Of a stretch of DNA of 9,588 nt, positions 1 through 5,065 are shown one piece after another. A program made the position numbers and the translations under genes. The notes under the pieces were generated by a model. That model did not search any database, had not been told where the DNA came from, and saw only the letters and a list, made by a program, of their open reading frames with translations. The DNA is from an uncultured Eubacteriales bacterium (GTDB taxonomy: Bacteria; Bacillota; Clostridia; Oscillospirales; CAG-382). Numbering within the stretch: position 1 is the stretch's first letter; each line of letters begins with the position of its first letter. The stretch covers positions 1 to 9,588 of the forward strand of contig URSI01000033.1 in the NCBI GenBank assembly GCA_900550505.1. Reading direction: 5' to 3'.

Positions 1-606
1 CTTAAGGCGGCGATAATAGGGCGAATGAGCGATGTGTTTATGAGTGCGAACAGCGTCGCTTCGTCGATGGCTCAGCTTGGGACACTGTTCACCTTTGCTC
101 TTGCGGGCGGAGCGTGTACCATGGTCGGAAAAGCTGTAGGGAGCGGGGACAGGGAACTTGCAAAGAAGTATTCCGTGACCATACAGGTCATGTTTGCTTG
201 TATCGGATTGTTTACGGCAGCGGTCGTGTGGCTCTTGCGTGCACCGTTCGTTTCACTGTACGGTTCGGCGTCCGACGTGACGGTAGCAAAGCTGGCAAAG
301 TCACTGATAACAGTGCTGGCGCTCACGCTTCCGCTCACATGCTATCATGCGAGCTGCTTCGTCGGCATAAACAGAGGCGCAGGTGACAGCAGGTTTGTTG
401 CCGTGGTGGATATGATATGCGGCTGGCTGGTTGTGCTGCCCGCTACATATTTGGCTGCATTTGTTTTTGATGCGTCGCTTCCGGTTGTTTTTCTTTGTAC
501 GAGATTAGATCAGTGTTTCAAGTGGATCATAGCCTTTTTCAGGCTGAGGGGCGATAAGTGGATAAGAAACGTGACGAGAGACGAGATAAAGGTAAAAACG
601 ACTTGA
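1..606 (+). CDS. MATE-family efflux transporter, C-terminal part (5' end outside window)
   Basis: The frame is open from base 1 to the TGA at 604-606, giving 201 residues of a polytopic membrane protein; full MATE transporters are about 450 residues, so this is roughly the C-terminal half minus one or two helices. Visible hallmarks are a small-residue-rich stretch ending GGACTMVGKAVGSGD, the MATE pattern of a helix followed by a cytoplasmic loop with a Gly-rich turn. After it come several hydrophobic segments, a loop with GINRGAGDSRF (compare the family's G-x-G-(D/N)-(S/T) loop), and the basic tail KWIRNVTRDE, which resembles the W-x-x-x-(L/V)-(T/I) end of DinF/NorM-like proteins. Members export cationic drugs or metabolites using Na+ or H+ gradients across the cytoplasmic membrane; the substrate cannot be told from sequence. 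The ATG at 25 is internal and not the real start. No terminator is visible before the next promoter. Confidence 0.88.
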   Translation, partial: LKAAIIGRMSDVFMSANSVASSMAQLGTLFTFALAGGACTMVGKAVGSGDRELAKKYSVTIQVMFACIGLFTAAVVWLLRAPFVSLYGSASDVTVAKLAKSLITVLALTLPLTCYHASCFVGINRGAGDSRFVAVVDMICGWLVVLPATYLAAFVFDASLPVVFLCTRLDQCFKWIIAFFRLRGDKWIRNVTRDEIKVKTT

Positions 607-652
607 TAAGGACGGCTGACGAACATTTTCGCTGTGAAAAAATATATAGGTC

Positions 653-698
653 AATTTAAAAAAAAACTATTGACAAAGGGCGCGGCAAGTGGTAGAAT
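653..698 (+). promoter_or_regulatory. Strong sigma-A-type promoter of the infC operon, with A-tract
   Basis: A perfect -35 box TTGACA lies at 670-675 and a near-consensus -10 box TAGAAT at 693-698, separated by exactly 17 bp. Immediately upstream (653-669) is an AT-rich stretch with nine consecutive A (658-666), as expected of an UP element bound by the RNA polymerase alpha subunit. Transcription should start near 704-706, leaving a leader of about 145 nt before infC. That long leader is typical of L20-regulated operons. Confidence 0.85.
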
Positions 699-810
699 TG
701 CACGGTACAAAGAAGTAAGGAGCCCGTCTCCTTCACCGATACGCATCAGCGTAGCCTTAACGGCGCCGGTCAATAGCATCCAACGTCCCGCTTGTCGGGG
801 GCGGAGCTTT

Positions 811-831
811 GCGGCGTCAGCCGCTTTTTTT
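811..831 (+). terminator. Intrinsic terminator within the infC leader (attenuator)
   Basis: A GCGGC/GCCGC stem (811-815 with 820-824) closes the 4-nt loop GTCA and is followed by seven T (825-831) and then a further T-rich stretch to 837. It ends only seven bases before the infC Shine-Dalgarno. A terminator directly in front of the first gene of its own operon makes sense only as a regulated attenuator. Confidence 0.8.
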
Positions 832-837
832 ATTTTT

Positions 838-843
838 GGAGGT
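838..843 (+). promoter_or_regulatory. infC Shine-Dalgarno that decides the AUC start
   Basis: GGAGGT is a near-perfect anti-16S complement. With the ATC at 851 as start, the gap is 7 nt, which is optimal. The other in-frame candidates fit badly: GTG at 842 overlaps this site, GTT at 848 is only 4 nt away, and TTG at 836 lies upstream of it. The site therefore favours the non-canonical ATC. Confidence 0.75.
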
Positions 844-850
844 GTCAGTT

Positions 851-1429
851 ATCAGCAAGGGACAGCATGTCAACGGCGAAATAAGACCGTCGGAGGTACG
901 TCTGATCGATACAGATGGTACTCAGTTGGGCATTGTGAAATACGAAGTCGCCATGGCTCGCGCCAGGGAGCGCGAACTTGATCTGGTGGAGATAGCACCG
1001 GATGCGAAGCCGCCGGTCTGTAAGATCATGGATTACGGCAAGTACAAATTCGAGCAGGAGAAGAAGGAAAAGGAGCAGCGTAAGAAACGTGTGGTCGTCG
1101 AGCTGAAGGAAATACAGCTCAAGTGCCGCATTGATACGCACGACTTCAATACGAAGCTCGGACACGCGCTTCGGTTTTTACAGGAAGGCAATAAGGTCAA
1201 GACGGTGGTGCGCTTCAGCGGGCGTGAGATAACGCGCCCCGAGACCGGTAAGCAGTTACTTGCTCGTTTTGCGGAAGGCATAGGCGAGAACGGCGTTGTC
1301 GAGAGACAGCCGTTACTTGACGGACGCAACATGATAATGATAGTGGCACCCAAGAAAATGACTACAACGAAAGGAACGAATCAAAATGGGAAAGATCAAA
1401 ACCCACAAGGCGACGGCGAAGCGCTTTAA
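851..1429 (+). CDS. infC: Translation initiation factor IF-3 (AUC start)
   Basis: IF-3 binds the 30S subunit, prevents premature 50S joining and checks the initiator tRNA-start codon pairing. The 192-residue product has both family domains. The N-domain includes EIRPSEVRLID (residues 10-20) and the signature around PPVCKIMDYGKYKFEQ (54-69). A charged Lys/Glu linker (70-80) follows, then the C-domain with KEIQLKCRIDTHDF (86-99) and MIMIVAPKK (161-169). No ATG, or well-placed GTG or TTG, precedes the conserved N-terminus; the best-placed start is ATC at 851, 7 nt after GGAGGT. Bacterial infC genes are known to use rare starts such as AUU, which IF-3 itself discriminates against, giving autorepression; the same logic is inferred here. 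The C-terminus is unusual: about 23 residues follow the usual end of the core, and the last 14 are encoded inside rpmI. infC is first in the operon with rpmI and rplT. Confidence 0.95.
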   Translation: MSKGQHVNGEIRPSEVRLIDTDGTQLGIVKYEVAMARARERELDLVEIAPDAKPPVCKIMDYGKYKFEQEKKEKEQRKKRVVVELKEIQLKCRIDTHDFNTKLGHALRFLQEGNKVKTVVRFSGREITRPETGKQLLARFAEGIGENGVVERQPLLDGRNMIMIVAPKKMTTTKGTNQNGKDQNPQGDGEAL

Positions 1430-1583
1430 GCTTACCGCCACCGGCAATGTAAAAATGAATCACAGCAACAGAAGACATAAGCTCGGGCTGAAGACTCCGA
1501 AGAGAAAGCGTATCCTGAGAAAAGCCGGGTATGTTTCGGAGGCAATGGCAAAAAATATAAGAAAGCAGCTCCCCTACGCGTAA
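1386..1583 (+). CDS. rpmI: Large-subunit ribosomal protein bL35
   Basis: The 65-residue product begins MGKIKTHKATAKRFKLTATG, closely matching the bL35 N-terminal pattern (M-x-K-x-K-T-H-x-x-x-x-K-R-F), and continues with the basic stretch KMNHSNRRHKLGLKTPKRKR typical of the family. Length is as expected (about 64-66 residues). It is a component of the 50S subunit. The ATG lies inside infC, so the genes overlap by 44 nt (1386-1429) with rpmI in the +1 frame relative to infC. A modest Shine-Dalgarno (GAAAGGA, 1369-1375) lies about 10 nt upstream. The overlap and the weak site suggest that rpmI translation is coupled to infC, keeping IF-3 and L35/L20 output linked. Moving the start downstream would delete conserved N-terminal residues, so the overlap looks real. 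Confidence 0.96.
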   Translation: MGKIKTHKATAKRFKLTATGNVKMNHSNRRHKLGLKTPKRKRILRKAGYVSEAMAKNIRKQLPYA

Positions 1584-1614
1584 GCGTCGGCGGCAGACAG
1601 GGAGGAAATAGACG

Positions 1615-1968
1615 ATGGCAAGAGTAAAAGGTGCGGTAACCACCAGAAAAAGAAGAAATAAAATCCTCAAAGCCGCCAAGGGCTATTGGGGCGCAAAAAG
1701 TAAGCATTTCAAGATGGCGAAGCAGGCCGTGCTCAAGAGCGGCAACTACGCTTTTATCGGAAGAAAGCAGAAGAAGAGAGATTTTCGTTCGCTTTGGATC
1801 ACTCGTATATCGGCACAGGCTAAGGTCAACGGTATAAATTATTCGCGTTTCATGAACGGGCTCAAGAAGAGCGGCATCACGCTCAATCGTAAGATGCTTG
1901 CGGAACTTGCCGTGAACGACAAAGAAGCGTTTGCATCGCTTGTTGAGACGGCTAAAAAAGCTATCTGA
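1615..1968 (+). CDS. rplT: Large-subunit ribosomal protein bL20
   Basis: The 117-residue protein matches bL20 throughout. It has a basic N-terminal extension (MARVKGAVTTRKRRNKILKA), then AKGYWGAKSKHFKMAKQAV, the strongly conserved KKRDFRSLWITRI (residues 58-70), and NYSRFMNGLKKSGITLNRK followed by ELAVNDKEAF near the C-terminus. L20 is an early 50S assembly protein bound to 23S rRNA domain II. In Bacillota it also binds the leader of its own operon, so it is the expected feedback repressor acting on the leader at 705-850. A good Shine-Dalgarno GGAGGA (1601-1606) sits 8 nt before the ATG, and the gap from rpmI is 31 nt. No terminator follows rplT, so transcription may run on into rpsU. Confidence 0.97.
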   Translation: MARVKGAVTTRKRRNKILKAAKGYWGAKSKHFKMAKQAVLKSGNYAFIGRKQKKRDFRSLWITRISAQAKVNGINYSRFMNGLKKSGITLNRKMLAELAVNDKEAFASLVETAKKAI

Positions 1969-2008
1969 GGTTGGGAAGCGATCCTGCGCGGAAATTTGTC
2001 GGAAAAGG

Positions 2009-2037
2009 TTGACAACCGTGTTTGAATGTGCTAATAT
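2009..2037 (+). promoter_or_regulatory. Promoter of rpsU
   Basis: A perfect -35 TTGACA (2009-2014) and a -10 TAATAT (2032-2037) are separated by 17 bp. Expected initiation is near 2043-2045, about 33 nt before the rpsU ATG at 2077. This promoter lets S21 be made independently of the L20-controlled upstream promoter. Confidence 0.8.
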
Positions 2038-2076
2038 TAGATGGTTGAAAGACCACCGAGCAGAGGGGGGATCGAA

Positions 2077-2253
2077 ATGGCAGAGGTCAAGGTAAAAGAG
2101 AATGAGTCGATAGACAGCGCGCTGCGCAGATTCAAGAGGTCTTACCTTCGTTCGGGCATCCGCTCTGAGCTGAGCAAACGTGAGCATTATGAGAAGCCCA
2201 GCGTGCGCCGCAAGAAGAAGTCTGAGGCGGCCCGCAAGCGTAAGTACAAATAA
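2077..2253 (+). CDS. rpsU: Small-subunit ribosomal protein bS21
   Basis: The 58-residue product matches bS21: MAEVKVKENESIDSALRRFK at the N-terminus, a central RSELSKREHYEKPSVRRKKK, and a very basic C-terminus ending RKRKYK. bS21 binds near the anti-Shine-Dalgarno end of 16S rRNA and supports initiation. The ATG at 2077 is chosen because it gives the family's N-terminus and has a G-rich Shine-Dalgarno (GAGGGGGG, about 2063-2070). The in-frame ATG at 2041 falls at or before the predicted transcription start of the 2009-2037 promoter. The gene lies 108 nt after rplT and is followed by a strong terminator, so it ends the translation block. In B. subtilis rpsU sits elsewhere, so its position next to rplT is worth noting. 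Confidence 0.95.
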   Translation: MAEVKVKENESIDSALRRFKRSYLRSGIRSELSKREHYEKPSVRRKKKSEAARKRKYK

Positions 2254-2278
2254 GTCATACAGTCGGCATGAAAGTACT

Positions 2279-2313
2279 CCCGGACCGCGCTGCGGATCCG
2301 GGGGTTTCTTTTT
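2279..2313 (+). terminator. Rho-independent terminator after rpsU
   Basis: A GC-rich hairpin is formed by CCCGGA (2279-2284) with TCCGGG (2297-2302) and CCGC (2285-2288) with GCGG (2292-2295), with a GCT loop and one bulged A (2296). It is followed by GG and a T-rich tract (TTTCTTTTT, 2305-2313). This is the strongest terminator in the window and closes the infC-rpmI-rplT-rpsU block. Confidence 0.88.
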
Positions 2314-2363
2314 CCGTTATGACGGTTTTGTTATGCTATGCCCGGGGCTGGGAGAAATTTCAC

Positions 2364-2392
2364 TTTACAAATGTCGAGATTTGTGGTAATAT
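2364..2392 (+). promoter_or_regulatory. Promoter of the exported-protein / SpoIID-like / decarboxylase operon
   Basis: TTTACA (2364-2369) and TAATAT (2387-2392) are separated by 17 bp, a good sigma-A match (5/6 at -35). Predicted initiation near 2399 leaves a 5' untranslated region of about 45 nt before the ATG at 2444. The promoter sits between the rpsU terminator and the next gene, where a new unit must start. Confidence 0.72.
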
Positions 2393-2443
2393 GATGCGTA
2401 TAGAAGGGTTTTTTTGTCCCTATAATCAGAAAGGACTCATCAG

Positions 2444-3250
2444 ATGAAATCCGAAAGATCATTCAGAAAGCAAGCCGGCGCAGGACGCGGCTCGAGGATA
2501 ATCGCTGCGGCGGCACTTGCCGTAATGATAACGATCGCGGCGGTATTTACGGTATCTGCGTATGACCCGGCTGCAGATCCGATAGTCACGGTAAGTTATC
2601 TCAACGAAGTGTTCAGAAGTTCCATACACAGCGAATTGTTGAATGAGATGGGCTTTGAAAGTTATGAGGATCTAAAGGAAGCGCTCAGCAAGGCGGTGGT
2701 CGATGAGGATGAGATAGTGAGCGCTGCCAAAGCGGCGGTGCTCAAATCGTTCGGATATTCGTCTTGGTCGAGCGCCAAGAGCGCATTTACGGCCACGACA
2801 ATAACTCAGGCGGACAGACAGAAGATAGCCGATGAGGCAATAGCGCAGCTTATGGAGAGTCTGAATATCGCATCGACCGACGAATTGAGAGAAAAGCTGG
2901 AAACGGTCGAGGATATAGCGGCGCAGACAAAGCAGTCGTTCGTGGAGGATCTGGGTTATTCGAGTATTGAGGAGCTTAAAGCTGCGCTTCAGGGCGTTAC
3001 GGCCGCAGTGACCGTCACGCTGTATAGGGGCGACGTGATAACGGCGTTGGGTGATTGTGATATTATAGTGCTCGACGGACTTGTTGTGCTTGATTCCGGA
3101 ACGGTTATCGATGTCAGCCGTCGCACAAGCGTTCCGGAGGGAGAGCCGCTTGAGTCATGCAGCAACAATGTTGTTTGCAGCGATGCCAAGCTTATTTCCG
3201 TCAGCAGTGAATGCACGGTAATGATCCGCGGCCCGTATAGAGCTGATTGA
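2444..3250 (+). CDS. Exported helical-repeat protein of unknown function
   Basis: I do not recognise a named family for this 268-residue protein. It has a basic N-terminus, a hydrophobic segment (about residues 18-37) and a probable signal-peptidase site after VSA (37-39), so it is likely exported. Residues 64-182 hold four diverged copies of a short module with a hydrophobic/Gly turn followed by an acidic helix. Examples are MGFESYEDLKEAL (69-81), FGYSSWSSAKSAF (103-115), LNIASTDELREKL (140-152) and LGYSSIEELKAAL (170-182). Residues 188-268 are different: beta-strand-like, starting VTLYRGDVITALGDCDIIVL, with four cysteines (205, 239, 245, 257) and the ending MIRGPYRAD. This type of C-terminal module resembles domains I associate with clostridial exported proteins, but I cannot name it. 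A Shine-Dalgarno (GAAAGGA, 2429-2435) lies 8 nt before the ATG. The next gene, a SpoIID-like protein, begins within about 40 nt, suggesting a shared envelope role. Confidence 0.85.
   Translation: MKSERSFRKQAGAGRGSRIIAAAALAVMITIAAVFTVSAYDPAADPIVTVSYLNEVFRSSIHSELLNEMGFESYEDLKEALSKAVVDEDEIVSAAKAAVLKSFGYSSWSSAKSAFTATTITQADRQKIADEAIAQLMESLNIASTDELREKLETVEDIAAQTKQSFVEDLGYSSIEELKAALQGVTAAVTVTLYRGDVITALGDCDIIVLDGLVVLDSGTVIDVSRRTSVPEGEPLESCSNNVVCSDAKLISVSSECTVMIRGPYRAD
2633..2989 (+). repeat. Four diverged protein-level repeats within the exported protein
   Basis: The region encodes residues 64-182 of the exported protein. Copies begin at about residues 69, 103, 140 and 170, so the spacing is irregular (34, 37, 30). 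Shared features are a Gly/Asn-aromatic or aliphatic-x-S-(S/Y/T) turn followed by an E/D-L-(K/R)-x-x-(L/F) helix. The DNA has diverged, so the repeats are old and visible only at protein level. Confidence 0.6.
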
Positions 3251-3286
3251 ATATTTTATTTATTCCGAAGGAAGATGGTAATACCA

Positions 3287-5065
3287 ATGAAGAGATCGCA
3301 CATGCTGCACGGCAAGGCTCTTGTCACTGTGGCGGCGTTGCTTTTGCTGGTCATACCGTTTACGGTATATGCTGCTACTGACGCGGTGATAAACGGTACT
3401 GAGCAATCGCAGGTAACGACGGTTCTGTCGTCGCAGGGCGCTGAGAGCACGGATGGCGACGATTTTGAATCAGATATGATAATACTTTCTGATACGGAGC
3501 AGAGCGTTACATCACTGTTGTCGTCCCATATGAGTTTGCAGGAGAGCCAGGCAGTTGTAAAGGACGAAAGCGGGAGCATTGTGGTGGAAGACGAGGACTA
3601 TGTAAGAGTCGGCATTTTCATTGAAGGCGAAGCAAAGTCCAAATATGTGATCCGTTCCGACACGGGCTTTGAATACGGTTATTCCGATGATGTGTATTTC
3701 ACGAAGGTGGGCGAGACGGATACTTCTTCCGTAACGATACAGTCGTCGGGATCAAATACGGTCCAGATATATGACGCTTCCGGAAAATTTATTTACGAAT
3801 TCGAAGAGAAAAACGGTTCCGCGCTCGCCATACGTGCATGCGGTTATGCCACTCTCACGCCAACATCTCCACGCAAATCCTCAAGTGTGTATTATGATTA
3901 TGAGGGCTATTTTGAATTTCCACGCGTTTCCACCAGCAGCGGCAGCGCCATGCGCCTCATAAACGTTGTGGAGCTGGAAACGTATGTGCTTTGCGTGCTT
4001 CCGTGCGAGATAGGTTCCTATGCTCCGATAGAGGCGATGAAGGCGCAGACGCTTTGTATCCGCTCGATAGTGATGTCGCCCGATATGAACAAGAAGCATG
4101 ATGACTGTAATATCTGCAGCGATACCGACTGTCAGGCCTATTACGGCACATATAATCTTGACATAACGAAGGAAGCATCGGTCAAACGGTATAATAACCT
4201 TGTTTCCGCCGTTGAGGATACGAAAGGCGAGTATCTCGTATACGTCGGCAATGACAAGTATTACGGCACCATAGTTCAGGCTGCGTACCATTCAAATTCG
4301 GGTGGTTCTACCGTAAGTGCAAAGTCTTTCTGGGGCGTGTCGAACCAGCCGTACAATGCCGCCGTGCGCATACCGGAAGAAGTGGATTATTATAACTGGG
4401 GCGCTGCGGTTGTAAAGCTTGAGGAGATATACGCTGCGACAAAGATGAGCGATTTCACTGAGTCGACTACATCGTGGAAGAAAGAAATTGCATCGCTTGG
4501 TATGATCGCTTCCGTCGAGATACTCGAGCTGGAGAAAAATTCGGATCATGTCATAAAGCTGGCGATACGCGATGTGAACGGCAAGGAAGTCATACTTGAC
4601 AGGGGAACCTATATATATTACTTCATACACCGTGTCATATTGAACTGTGAGACGTATTATAAGGATACTCAGGTAACTATATTGTCGAGCACTAATTTTA
4701 CATGGACACCCATAGATTCGTCTGCGGTGGACCTGCGGCTCCAAACATCCGAGGGGAGTACCGTGGTGCCGTCAGATGAGCCCGTCACCGTGGTGACGGC
4801 CGACGGCGAAGTCACGTACGAGATACCCGGTGAAACAGTCGTGATCACTTCGGACGGGCAGGAAAAAGTAGATCTGACCGTGGATGCCGAAGGTTATAAA
4901 CTCGTTGGTAAGGGATGGAGTCATTGTGTCGGTATGGGTCAGAAAACCGCTGAGACACTTGCCGATCTGGGCTTTAAGTATGATGAGATACTGCACAGGT
5001 TCTTTACGGATATAGAGATATTCAATATGGAAGATACGGGCTATGAATTCAGCTATGACTCTTAA
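3287..5065 (+). CDS. SpoIID/LytB-domain exported protein (putative peptidoglycan lytic transglycosylase)
   Basis: The product is 592 residues from the ATG at 3287 (596 from the ATG at 3275; numbering here uses 3275). It has a signal peptide (hydrophobic 15-33), a Ser/Thr/acidic linker (about 35-108), and a lead-in resembling SpoIID N-terminal regions (YVRVGIFIEGEAKSKYVIRS). The SpoIID core then runs from about 226. It includes VLPCEIGS with the candidate catalytic Glu245, IEAMKAQTLCIRS, a Cys-rich loop (His275, Cys278, Cys281, Cys286), YHSNSGGST, and a C-terminal motif GKGWSHCVGMGQ where the family usually has GxGWGHGVGMSQ. Family members cleave or remodel peptidoglycan: SpoIID acts during engulfment, and LytB-like forms modulate amidases. 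The His/Cys loop resembles the zinc site of C. difficile SpoIID. The start is uncertain: AAGGAAG (3268-3274) lies too near 3275 and somewhat far from 3287. The last 23 nt overlap the next gene. Confidence 0.88.
   Translation: MKRSHMLHGKALVTVAALLLLVIPFTVYAATDAVINGTEQSQVTTVLSSQGAESTDGDDFESDMIILSDTEQSVTSLLSSHMSLQESQAVVKDESGSIVVEDEDYVRVGIFIEGEAKSKYVIRSDTGFEYGYSDDVYFTKVGETDTSSVTIQSSGSNTVQIYDASGKFIYEFEEKNGSALAIRACGYATLTPTSPRKSSSVYYDYEGYFEFPRVSTSSGSAMRLINVVELETYVLCVLPCEIGSYAPIEAMKAQTLCIRSIVMSPDMNKKHDDCNICSDTDCQAYYGTYNLDITKEASVKRYNNLVSAVEDTKGEYLVYVGNDKYYGTIVQAAYHSNSGGSTVSAKSFWGVSNQPYNAAVRIPEEVDYYNWGAAVVKLEEIYAATKMSDFTESTTSWKKEIASLGMIASVEILELEKNSDHVIKLAIRDVNGKEVILDRGTYIYYFIHRVILNCETYYKDTQVTILSSTNFTWTPIDSSAVDLRLQTSEGSTVVPSDEPVTVVTADGEVTYEIPGETVVITSDGQEKVDLTVDAEGYKLVGKGWSHCVGMGQKTAETLADLGFKYDEILHRFFTDIEIFNMEDTGYEFSYDS

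Larger units (their letters stand above)
705..850 (+). ncRNA. L20-type (infC-rpmI-rplT) leader, transcription attenuator
   Basis: This untranslated leader sits between the promoter and infC, the place where Bacillota carry the ribosomal-protein L20 leader. Visible structures, in order: a 6-bp hairpin AAGGAG/CTCCTT (717-722 with 728-733, loop CCCGT); a hairpin TACGC/GCGTA with a 4-nt loop (740-744 with 749-753), framed by ACCG (735-738) and CGGT (767-770); a CCCG/CGGG hairpin (787-790 with 796-799); and a terminator hairpin with a U-run (811-831). In B. subtilis, free L20 binds the leader, which mimics its 23S rRNA site, and promotes premature termination. The same feedback is inferred here from position and architecture. 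I could not define the antiterminator by eye, and an Rfam L20_leader covariance-model search would settle the family assignment. Confidence 0.7.

Noticed and set aside
809..850. TTG start for infC
   Set aside because: It would put the coding start inside the leader terminator hairpin and upstream of the Shine-Dalgarno at 838-843.
2041..2076. Upstream in-frame ATG for rpsU adding 12 residues
   Set aside because: It falls at or before the predicted transcription start, lacks a Shine-Dalgarno, and the bS21 family N-terminus begins at the ATG at 2077.
1432..2187. 251-codon open frame on the minus strand across rpmI, rplT and rpsU
   Set aside because: It is antisense to three certain ribosomal protein genes, has no Shine-Dalgarno or recognisable domain, and reflects Lys/Arg-rich codon composition on the other strand.
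2404..2420. Short AGGG/CCCT hairpin around a T7 run before the exported-protein gene
   Set aside because: Only about 4 bp of stem with the T-run inside the loop, so it does not have terminator architecture.
2421..2426. TATAAT just upstream of the exported-protein gene
   Set aside because: There is no -35-like sequence at the right distance, and the better 2364-2392 promoter is present.
4782..4799. Perfect 8-bp inverted repeat CCGTCACC/GGTGACGG with a 2-nt centre inside the SpoIID-like gene
   Set aside because: It lies in a Val/Thr-rich coding stretch (PVTVVTADG), where such symmetry arises easily. A 2-nt loop cannot form a normal hairpin, and there is no promoter nearby.
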